Source: Hyphomicrobium zavarzinii ATCC 27496
GTDB taxonomy: Bacteria; Pseudomonadota; Alphaproteobacteria; Rhizobiales; Hyphomicrobiaceae
Direction of reading: 5' to 3'
Assembly (NCBI RefSeq): GCF_000383415.1
Contig: NZ_KB911259.1
Span: forward strand, 388,592-452,591
Length of the DNA: 64,000 nt
The stretch's first letter is position 1. Every line of letters starts with the position of its first letter. Made by a program: the position numbers and the translations under genes. Below, piece by piece: positions 8,648 to 14,982 of the stretch. Below the pieces are notes generated by a model. That model searched no databases, was not told the DNA's origin, and saw only the letters and a program-made list of their open reading frames with translations.

Positions 8648-9640
8648 ATGAAGCCCTCCGTCATCACCATCGTCGGCGCGGGAATCACGGGGCTGTGGCA
8701 GGCCTACACGCTCGCTTACCGCGGATATGCCGTTCATCTCGTCGACAAGGCCAAGAACCCGCTGATCGATGCCGCCAGCTCCTTTGCGGGAGCCATGCTC
8801 GCCCCCTTTTGCGAGCGGGAAGCCGCTCCTCCCATCGTCCAGGATCTGGGGCTGCGTTCCCTCGACATCTGGCGCTCGACGTTTTCCGGGATCGTCAGCA
8901 ACGGCACGCTCGTCGTCGCCCATCCCGAGGATCGAAACGAGCTGATCAGGTTCTCCCGCCTCACCGAGGGCTACCGGGCCGTCAACTCGAGCGACCTCGC
9001 CAAGCTCGAGCCCGATCTGCAAGGCCGGTTCCGCGAAGGACTGTTCTACGCCGAGGAAGCGCACGTCGAGCCCGCGTCCGCCGCCGCCTTTCTGCTGAAT
9101 GCCATACGCCGCCTCGGCGGCAAGATCACCTTCGATCACACGTGGTCCCTTGGAGAAGCCGACTACGTGATCGACTGCAGGGGCATGAGTGCGAGGGATG
9201 ACGTCACGTCCCTGCGGGGCGTGAAAGGCGAACGGATCGTCGTCCAGACGCAGGATATCGCGCTGAAGCGGCCGGTGCGGCTCTTGCATCCGCGCTTTCC
9301 CCTCTACGTCGTGCCGTGGGACAGAGGCACCTACATGATCGGCGCGACCGTGATCGAAAGCGAGGACGACGGCCCCGTCACGCTCCATTCCGCCGTCGAT
9401 CTTCTGGCAGCCGCCTATGCGCTTCACCCGGCGTTCGGAGGCTCGCGCATTCTCGCCATCAATGCGGGCGTCAGGCCGGCCTTCCCCGACAACGTGCCGA
9501 GGATCGTCCTGCGCGGCCGGCACGTTCTGGTGAACGGCCTCTACCGGCACGGCTTTCTTCTTGCGCCCGCCCTTGCGGAGCTCGTCGCCGACTACCTGGC
9601 CGGAGGATCGGCGGTCAGCCCGCTCTTCGTCGAGGAGTAA
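8648..9640 (+). CDS. FAD-dependent oxidoreductase, DAO/ThiO-like
   Basis: The protein (330 residues from ATG 8648; a GTG at 8630 overlapping the ubiV stop would add six) begins with the dinucleotide fold ITIVGAGITGLWQAYTLA and shows the D-amino-acid-oxidase layout. GAMLAPFCERE follows the FAD motif, a substrate-binding part spans about 95-250, and the C-terminal GVRPAFPDNVPRI and LVNGLYRHGFLLAPALAE close the FAD site. The nearest familiar member is glycine oxidase ThiO, but no thi genes are nearby. Lying in the ubiTUV transcription unit suggests an anaerobic or quinone-linked role; that is inference. It converges on the PyrD-like gene with a 29-base gap. Confidence 0.7.
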   Translation: MKPSVITIVGAGITGLWQAYTLAYRGYAVHLVDKAKNPLIDAASSFAGAMLAPFCEREAAPPIVQDLGLRSLDIWRSTFSGIVSNGTLVVAHPEDRNELIRFSRLTEGYRAVNSSDLAKLEPDLQGRFREGLFYAEEAHVEPASAAAFLLNAIRRLGGKITFDHTWSLGEADYVIDCRGMSARDDVTSLRGVKGERIVVQTQDIALKRPVRLLHPRFPLYVVPWDRGTYMIGATVIESEDDGPVTLHSAVDLLAAAYALHPAFGGSRILAINAGVRPAFPDNVPRIVLRGRHVLVNGLYRHGFLLAPALAELVADYLAGGSAVSPLFVEE

Positions 9641-9669
9641 GGGCAAGACGCCGCGCCGCCCCCCTTGCC

Positions 9670-10461
9670 TCATCCGTGGGCCCTAAGCTCCTTCAAAATG
9701 CGCCGGACGCGCGCCGCGCCGCTGTTCGCGAACGCGCCATGAACCTGAACGAGCGACGCGCCTGCCGCAAGCCGCGCCACCACGTCCTCCGTCGTCCGGA
9801 CACCGCCCACTGATATGACCGAAATCCCATCGAGATAAGACGAGATCGCACCAATCCGCTCGACGCAATCCGACACCAGCACCACGCCATCGATGCCACC
9901 CACACGCGCCGCCATCACCGCGGCCGGAAAACGCGTGTCACGGACCCCAGCCTCAATCTTGAGAAGCAGCGGAACGCGATGCCCCTCCACTGCGGAGAGC
10001 ACGTCGCGCGCGATGCTCAAGCGCTTCACCAGCTTGTCGACGCCCGCGGTGTTGCCATCCCGGCGCAGCGTCGGCGCGGTCAGGTTCGCGACGACGTAGT
10101 CGCTGAACCGTGAAACCTGCTTCAGCATCGCCACGTAATCTTCGATGACCCGATCGTCCAATCCAGGGCGCGCGCTGCCGATGTTGACACCGACGCGCAT
10201 CAACGAGGACGTGCGCTTCAAAGCACCCGAAAATCCTGTCGCAGGCGTGATCGTCCCGATCTCCACATGCCCGAACCCATGCGGTCGCAAGGAGGAGATC
10301 AGCTCGCCTGTGCGATCGAAGCCCGCAGCCAGGCCGAGCGGATTGGGGAAAGCGAGCCCCAGCGCGGTGACGCCTCGTTGCCCGAGCGGCCGAATGGGGC
10401 TTGTTCCCGCAGTCCGCTCCCCGTAGCGAAACGGACTTCTCTCCCGCACACCTTGCGTCAT
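9670..10461 (-). CDS. PyrD-like flavoprotein lacking canonical dihydroorotate residues
   Basis: A 263-residue protein of the class 2 dihydroorotate dehydrogenase fold: NPLGLAAGFDRTGE (about 35-48), HVEIGTITP, VGVNIGSARPG and a C-terminal phosphate-binding ISVGGVRTTEDV. It is some 75 residues shorter than PyrD and has no N-terminal membrane helix. Residues that handle dihydroorotate in E. coli look replaced: the DKxGE lysine is Arg, the PRLFRL-INRMGF segment is missing, and NISSPNTPGLR reads NLTAPTLRRD, losing the serine base. I infer a flavoprotein with another substrate. Its ATG overlaps the serC stop (TGATG), so it is the last gene of the pqqA-like operon. Confidence 0.65.
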   Translation of the reverse strand: MTQGVRERSPFRYGERTAGTSPIRPLGQRGVTALGLAFPNPLGLAAGFDRTGELISSLRPHGFGHVEIGTITPATGFSGALKRTSSLMRVGVNIGSARPGLDDRVIEDYVAMLKQVSRFSDYVVANLTAPTLRRDGNTAGVDKLVKRLSIARDVLSAVEGHRVPLLLKIEAGVRDTRFPAAVMAARVGGIDGVVLVSDCVERIGAISSYLDGISVISVGGVRTTEDVVARLAAGASLVQVHGAFANSGAARVRRILKELRAHG

Positions 10462-11528
10462 CACCCTCTCCGGCGTTTGAAATCGGACATGAAGCTCACC
10501 AGCGCATCCACCGCGCACTCCGGCACGGCGTTGTAGAGGGAGGCCCGAATCCCCCCGACTTGCGGATGCCCCTGAAGATGAAAAAGCCCGCGCGCACGCG
10601 CCTCCTCGACGAACAGCACGTCGAGCGCGGAATCAGGCAGGCGAAAACACACGCTGATCGGCGACCGGGAACCCGGCGACGCCACGCACCGGTAGAAGTC
10701 TCCATCGAGCGCGGCGTAGAGCTTGGCGCTCTTCTGTCCGTTCCGCTCCGCCATGGCATCTAGCCCGCCGCACCCGCGCAGCCACCCAAGCATCCGGCAA
10801 GCCACCAGCACGGAGAACGTCGGCGGCGTGTTGACCTTGGATTTGGCTTCCGCCTGCCGCGCGTAGCTGAAAGGCGCGGGAATGCCAGAGCGGCCACGTC
10901 CCAGCAGATCCTCCCTCACAATCACGATCGTGAGGCCGGCCGCGCCAAGGTTCTTCTGCGCGCTCGCATAGATGAGACCGAACCGCTCGACGGGGATCGG
11001 CCGGGTCAGAAAGTCCGCCGTCATGTCCGCGACCAGCGGCACATCCGAGATCTCGGGATAGCACTGGAACTGGAGCCCTTCGGCGGTCTCGTTGCTGGTG
11101 TAGTGGCAATAGGCGGCATCCGGAGAGGTATCCCAGGAGCAGGGCACCGGCAGCTCTCCCCCGCTTCCGACCGCCGCCACGCGCACATCGCACCAGGCCG
11201 CTGCTTCCTTGATGGCACGCTTCGACCAGTGCCCCGTCTGCACGTAATCGCAGTGAGACGCGCTCCCGAGCAGGTTCATCGGCAGAAGCGCGAACTGTGC
11301 CGAAGCCCCCCCTTGCAGAAACAGAACCCTGTACGCCTCCGGAAGATTGAGAAGAGCCCTCAATTCGTGCTCGGTGAGCGCCAGGATGTCAGCGAAGTCC
11401 TTGCCCGTGAACGGCAGCTCGAGCGCGGAGAAGCCGCTGTGCTTCCACTCGGCAACGTCATCACTGAGCGCCGCCAGAACGTCTTGAGGCAACGGAGCGT
11501 GACTGGAGGCGAAGCTGTAGACCGTCAC
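10461..11528 (-). CDS. serC: SerC-type phosphoserine aminotransferase family protein
   Basis: A 355-residue class V aminotransferase. Family landmarks are LFLQGGASAQFALLPMNL (about 69-86), CHYTSNETAEGLQF (141-154), DMTADFLTRPI (about 168-178) and the PLP-binding lysine K192 in ASAQKNLGAAG. SerC normally makes phosphoserine from 3-phosphohydroxypyruvate and also acts in pyridoxal phosphate synthesis. The usual N-terminal NFSAGPAxLP motif reads SFASSHAPLP, so the substrate may differ. Its place in an operon with PqqA/D/E-type genes, rather than with serA, also points to a specialised role. It starts 12 bases after the membrane-protein gene and overlaps the PyrD-like gene. Confidence 0.75.
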   Translation of the reverse strand: MTVYSFASSHAPLPQDVLAALSDDVAEWKHSGFSALELPFTGKDFADILALTEHELRALLNLPEAYRVLFLQGGASAQFALLPMNLLGSASHCDYVQTGHWSKRAIKEAAAWCDVRVAAVGSGGELPVPCSWDTSPDAAYCHYTSNETAEGLQFQCYPEISDVPLVADMTADFLTRPIPVERFGLIYASAQKNLGAAGLTIVIVREDLLGRGRSGIPAPFSYARQAEAKSKVNTPPTFSVLVACRMLGWLRGCGGLDAMAERNGQKSAKLYAALDGDFYRCVASPGSRSPISVCFRLPDSALDVLFVEEARARGLFHLQGHPQVGGIRASLYNAVPECAVDALVSFMSDFKRRRG

Positions 11529-11540
11529 GCCCCTTCCCCC

Positions 11541-12047
11541 TCAACCGAAGGATAGCCCGCCATGCGCCCCGGCGAGCATCAGAAGCAGCGTGACCGACGA
11601 CAGCACCGTGTTGGTGCGCGACGACAGGAACGTGATGCGCGCGCACCGAAGGCGCTCCTCGGTCGGTGCCGGAATGAAGCCCAGAACCTTCTTCTGGTGC
11701 GGCCAGAGAACGAACCAGAGGTTCAAGACCATGGCGAACCCGATCCAGGCCCCGAGGCCGATCACCGCCGAAGGCCCGGAGAGCGTCAGCGCATCCACGA
11801 GATCGCCGCGCCGCCACAGCATGTAAAGACCAGTCGCCAGCACCACGAGGGAGGCATGGCGGAAGATGCCGTGCTCGCGCTTCGAAGCACCGATGAATAC
11901 CGCGCGCACCGCCTCCGGCGGATCTGCCGGAAGCACGCGCCGGAACACCGGGTTGTTCACCACGTTCACCCAGTTGTGCCCAATCCAGATGATGACGCCC
12001 GCCACATGCAGCAAGCGGGCTGCGAGATCGATCGACCCAAGTTCCAT
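11541..12047 (-). CDS. Urate-oxidase-N-domain membrane protein
   Basis: A 168-residue membrane protein with about four hydrophobic segments. LLHVAGVIIWIGHNWVNVVNN near the N-terminus (about 11-31) and MVLNLWFVLWPHQKKVLG (about 105-122) match the membrane domain known as Urate_ox_N, found in PuuD. PuuD also carries a cytochrome c domain and oxidises urate; that domain and its CxxCH motif are absent here. The conserved histidines in the helices could bind haem or a quinone. No other purine genes are nearby. In this operon it may act as an electron-transfer anchor for the enzyme made or serviced by the Pqq-like genes, which is inference. Confidence 0.6.
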   Translation of the reverse strand: MELGSIDLAARLLHVAGVIIWIGHNWVNVVNNPVFRRVLPADPPEAVRAVFIGASKREHGIFRHASLVVLATGLYMLWRRGDLVDALTLSGPSAVIGLGAWIGFAMVLNLWFVLWPHQKKVLGFIPAPTEERLRCARITFLSSRTNTVLSSVTLLLMLAGAHGGLSFG

Positions 12048-12093
12048 TCTTTTTTCCGATTGACCACCCGCCCCGAAGGCGCGCGTCTCCGCC

Positions 12094-13242
12094 TCAACGG
12101 TCCGCGAACACCTTGCGCTTCAGAAGCCCCCTGGCCCGCATGATCAGAGGCTTCTTGCTGGCCGGGCCGCGCTCCTCGGCCGTGCTGAGCAAAGCGTCGA
12201 TGATGTGACGGTCCGGCGACTTCGCGCAGACGGGATCCGTATTGGATGCATCTCCCGTAAGCAGGAATGCCTGGCACCGGCAGCCGCCGAAATCCTTCTC
12301 GCGCTCGCTGCAGCTCCGGCACGGCTCCTTCATCCACCCGTCACCGCGAAACTGGTTGAAGCCCGGCGAATCCCGCCAGATCCAATCCAGCCCGTGCTCG
12401 CGCACGTTCGGGAACTTGATGCCCTTGATGAGGCGGGCTTCCTGGCAGGGCAGCGCCGTGCCATCCGGCGCGATCGTGAGATGGATGGAGCCCCAGCCGT
12501 TCATGCACGCTTTGGGGCGCTTGTCGTGATAGTCCGGCACCACGAAATAAATCGTGAGCTTCTTGCCGAGACGCTCTCGCGCCGCATTCACCTGAGCTTC
12601 GGAGCGGGCAAGCTGCTCGCGCGTCGGCAGCAGCTCCGCACGGTTGAGCAGCGCCCAATTGTAGTATTGCAGGTTCGCAAACTCGAGATACTCCACACCG
12701 AGATCGGCCGCGAGCTCGATGAATGCTTCCGTCTGCTCGATGTTGTAGCGGCTCACCGGCACGTTCATCACCATGGGGAACCCCTCGGCTTTGATCGTGC
12801 GGGCGATCTCGATCTTGTGCTCGAACACGTCGAGCCCGACGAGCTTCTCGCTGAGCTCCCGGTCGGTCGCCTGGATGCTGAGCTGGATCTGCTTGAGGCC
12901 GGCCTTCTTGAGAGCCTTTAGCCGTTCGATGGAAAGCCCCACGCCCGAGGTGATCAGGTTGGTGTAATAGCCGAGCCGGTCCGCCTCCTCGACCAGCTCC
13001 TCGAGATCACGCCGCAGCATGGGCTCGCCGCCGGTGAACCCGAGCTGCAAGGCGCCCATCTTCCGCCCCTCACGCAGAACGTCCTTCCACTCCTCAGTGG
13101 TCAGCTCCTTGCGGTACTGGTCGAAATCGACCGGATTGCTGCACCACGGACATTTGAGCGGACATTTGTACGTAAGCTCGAGGACGAGCCAAAGGGGCAT
13201 GCCGAGGCCGTCAAGACTTAAGCCGGATCCAGCCTTTGGCAT
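12094..13242 (-). CDS. pqqE: PqqE-type radical SAM peptide-modifying enzyme
   Basis: PqqE joins a Glu and a Tyr side chain within the PqqA peptide, the first step to pyrroloquinoline quinone. The 382-residue protein has the radical SAM CxxxCxxC motif at C27, C31 and C34. It also has the GGEP motif (FTGGEPMLRRD), the PqqE-type stretch YYNWALLNRAELLPTR and a C-terminal SPASM region with CRSCSEREKDFGGCRCQAF plus further cysteines for auxiliary clusters. Length and order match true PqqE. It overlaps pqqD by 32 bases if it starts at 13242; M15 at 13200 is an alternative. No pqqB or pqqC is in this window. Confidence 0.85.
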   Translation of the reverse strand: MPKAGSGLSLDGLGMPLWLVLELTYKCPLKCPWCSNPVDFDQYRKELTTEEWKDVLREGRKMGALQLGFTGGEPMLRRDLEELVEEADRLGYYTNLITSGVGLSIERLKALKKAGLKQIQLSIQATDRELSEKLVGLDVFEHKIEIARTIKAEGFPMVMNVPVSRYNIEQTEAFIELAADLGVEYLEFANLQYYNWALLNRAELLPTREQLARSEAQVNAARERLGKKLTIYFVVPDYHDKRPKACMNGWGSIHLTIAPDGTALPCQEARLIKGIKFPNVREHGLDWIWRDSPGFNQFRGDGWMKEPCRSCSEREKDFGGCRCQAFLLTGDASNTDPVCAKSPDRHIIDALLSTAEERGPASKKPLIMRARGLLKRKVFADR

Positions 13243-13498
13243 GAGCCACCTCCAAGAACTTCAAGACTTCTGCGCTGAGATTGCGCTTCTGATAGCGGCG
13301 AGCGAGCTCCGCCGTTCCCGCCGCGATGGACGGGGCTCCGGTACAGGCCTCGAGGATCGCAGCCGCCGTTGTGTTGAGCTTCACGATGCCCTCGGGGTAG
13401 AGGAGCACATGCGCTTGCTGCGGCTCTTCCCATCGGAAGTGATAGTTGGGATTTAGCTCGACCACGTCCTCGGGTCTGAGCCGCCTTTCGACGTCCAT
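13211..13498 (-). CDS. pqqD: PqqD-type peptide chaperone (RRE domain)
   Basis: A 95-residue protein of the PqqD family. PqqD is the RiPP recognition element that binds the PqqA precursor and presents it to PqqE. Visible marks are the N-terminal LRPEDVVELNPNYHFRWEE, the strand HVLLYPEGIVKLN that forms the peptide-binding edge, and a helical end (EVLKFLEVAHAKGWI). I chose ATG 13498; an upstream extension would run into the pqqA-like gene and shows no family similarity. Here it lies between pqqA and pqqE and overlaps pqqE, consistent with coupled synthesis. Confidence 0.85.
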   Translation of the reverse strand: MDVERRLRPEDVVELNPNYHFRWEEPQQAHVLLYPEGIVKLNTTAAAILEACTGAPSIAAGTAELARRYQKRNLSAEVLKFLEVAHAKGWIRLKS

Positions 13499-13545
13499 GT
13501 GCTCCTCTCCACCTTCACAGGGACCACGCCAGTCCCTGCTCCCCG

Positions 13546-13662
13546 TCAGCGAACGTAGACGTAGGCGGTGACCTCGAAGCCGAGGCGCACGTCGCAGTAA
13601 GCAGGCGCAACCCACGTCGTGGTGACGTTTCCACCGAACACGGCGGGATCGATATACTTCAT
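13546..13662 (-). CDS. pqqA: PqqA-like precursor peptide (38 residues)
   Basis: A short gene encoding 38 residues. The C-terminal part, PAYCDVRLGFEVTAYVYVR, carries the E-x3-Y pair of PqqA (E30 and Y34 in FEVTAY), the residues PqqE crosslinks and which become PQQ. It closely resembles the canonical PAFTEMRFGFEVTMY. The N-terminus, MKYIDPAVFGGNVTTTWV, is about 10-15 residues longer than in common PqqA peptides of 22-26 residues, and C23 is unusual. A good ribosome site (AAGGAGG) precedes ATG 13662. It is the first gene of a leftward operon behind an Fnr-like box. Its final product is unknown because pqqB and pqqC are missing locally. Confidence 0.8.
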   Translation of the reverse strand: MKYIDPAVFGGNVTTTWVAPAYCDVRLGFEVTAYVYVR

Positions 13663-13742
13663 CGGCTTTCCTCCTTGTTATCGTAACGAGAGGGGCCGTT
13701 TCAGCCCCGCGCGCACTATCCGCGCGAGGCGCCTGCGATATT

Positions 13743-13756
13743 TTGACTTTCGTTAA
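13743..13756. promoter_or_regulatory. Fnr/Dnr box upstream of the pqqA-like operon
   Basis: TTGAC-TTTC-GTTAA. On the minus strand GATAGT (13720-13715) is centred 32 bases away, the same hexamer as at the mog box. Transcription would start near 13708, giving a leader of about 45 bases before pqqA. The site is also 81 bases from the end of the crp gene to its right. Confidence 0.7.
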
Positions 13757-13836
13757 ACCCGAACAGGCCGAAGCCCCGCGAACGCGGAGACTCACGCGCT
13801 TGTGATGGTGGCGACAGTTAAGGAAGGATGGAAATC

Positions 13837-14529
13837 CTAGGCGTCGTCTTCGTCCGCGTACTCGACGAATCCGAGAAGGCCCGCGACGTCGGCGATGCAC
13901 ACCGTACCGCGCTCGACGGTGACGCCATATGAGCGCAACTGCGCGAGCGCACGCGAGAAGCTCTCGGGCTTCATGCCGAGGCGGTTCGCAAGCAGACCCT
14001 TCTCGAACGGAAGCTCGATCACGGCGGGACCCTTGCGAACCTGCGTCATCCGCACCAGAAAGTCCGCGATCCGCTGCGGCGCAGATCTGACCTTGATCTG
14101 CTCGATCTGCTCGACCAGGGATTTGAGCTGATAGGAAGCAGACGCGAGCATCGCCATTGCCAGAGCCGGACGCTCCTCGATGCGCGAGCGGAAAGCGGCT
14201 CCGTCGACCCTCAGGATACGCGCGGCGGAAACCGTCTCAGCACTCGCCGGATAGCGTCCGCCGAGAAAGATCGCAGCCTCGGCGAGCGTCTCACCGCGCT
14301 TGAAGACGTGAAGAACCACCTCGAGCCCATCGGGCGTCGTCCGATAGATCTTAACCCAGCCGTCGAGCACGATGAAAAAGGCGGACGCCGGCTCACCCTG
14401 AAGGAAAAGCGTGATCCCCTTCTCGTGGCAGCGGGGAGTGGTATTTCCCACAAGCGCCTGCGCCGTCTGCGATGCCATCGCACCGAAAAGCGGGGTGGAC
14501 TTGATGATGTCCCAATCGGCTGCGTCCAT
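13837..14529 (-). CDS. Crp/Fnr-family regulator, Dnr-like (copy 1)
   Basis: A 230-residue protein with an N-terminal cyclic-nucleotide-binding-type fold (about 10-125), a long dimer helix (about 125-150) and a C-terminal winged helix. The recognition helix reads RLGMKPESFSRAL; its E-x-x-S-R pattern is that of Fnr, which reads TTGAT half-sites. The N-terminal cysteine cluster of oxygen-sensing Fnr is absent, so it belongs with the cysteine-free NO-responsive Dnr/NnrR types. It is clearly paralogous to the regulator beside nosR (MDxxDWxIxxSTPLFGxM at both starts). It sits between the pqqA-like operon and the lipid cluster, and may control both. Confidence 0.8.
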   Translation of the reverse strand: MDAADWDIIKSTPLFGAMASQTAQALVGNTTPRCHEKGITLFLQGEPASAFFIVLDGWVKIYRTTPDGLEVVLHVFKRGETLAEAAIFLGGRYPASAETVSAARILRVDGAAFRSRIEERPALAMAMLASASYQLKSLVEQIEQIKVRSAPQRIADFLVRMTQVRKGPAVIELPFEKGLLANRLGMKPESFSRALAQLRSYGVTVERGTVCIADVAGLLGFVEYADEDDA

Positions 14530-14595
14530 ATTCGGCGAGCCCGGCCTTCTGATTGTCCTGATACTCCCTCATGCGCGATCACAGGGGATTCGCAG

Positions 14596-14609
14596 TTGAT
14601 TCAGGACAA
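14596..14609. promoter_or_regulatory. Possible Fnr/Dnr box upstream of crp copy 1
   Basis: TTGAT-TCAG-GACAA, a good left half and a fair right half, 67 bases before the start of crp copy 1. No clear -10 hexamer lies at the 31-base distance; TATCAG on the minus strand is about 42 bases away. It may be an autoregulatory or cross-regulatory site. Confidence 0.4.
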
Positions 14610-14727
14610 ATACAGTCAGGTCTTATTGCCACAGCGACGTGGGTCAGCGGAAAACGCAGCAATTTACAGCGCCGCCTTTGCATCAAAAATCCGTGAAAGC
14701 GGATGCGAGAAAGCAGCCGGCGCGCGC

Positions 14728-14982
14728 TCACACGCCATGCCGCTGAAGAATATTCTCGATGTCGCCCGCACTGCGGATCTCCATCATCTCATCCATGGAA
14801 AGACGAATTGAGAACGTGGTTTCGAGCGCGCGGATCAGCGCGATGTGCTGCAGCGAATCCCAACGCTCCACATCGTCCGGCGAGGTCTCTCGCGCCACCG
14901 GCCCCGCATACTGAAAAACGTCCGAAAAGATCGATGCGATCTCCGGATACGACAGCTCTTCTCTGATCGGGCACGTATCCAT
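14728..14982 (-). CDS. Acyl carrier protein
   Basis: An 84-residue acyl carrier protein. The phosphopantetheine-bearing serine is S43 in ERWDSLQHIALI, matching the DSL motif. WDSL is common in ACPs that work with FkbH-type or peptide/polyketide enzymes rather than in housekeeping AcpP. It follows the FkbH-type gene with no spacer (stop and start adjacent as TGAATG), so the two are surely cotranscribed. It may carry the unit loaded by FkbH or the growing chain of the neighbouring ketosynthases. Confidence 0.8.
   Translation of the reverse strand: MDTCPIREELSYPEIASIFSDVFQYAGPVARETSPDDVERWDSLQHIALIRALETTFSIRLSMDEMMEIRSAGDIENILQRHGV

Noticed and set aside
9642..9669. GGCAAG/CTTGCC inverted repeat between the FAD oxidoreductase and PyrD-like genes
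   Set aside because: Six-base stem, 16-base loop and no T-run; likely chance in GC-rich DNA.
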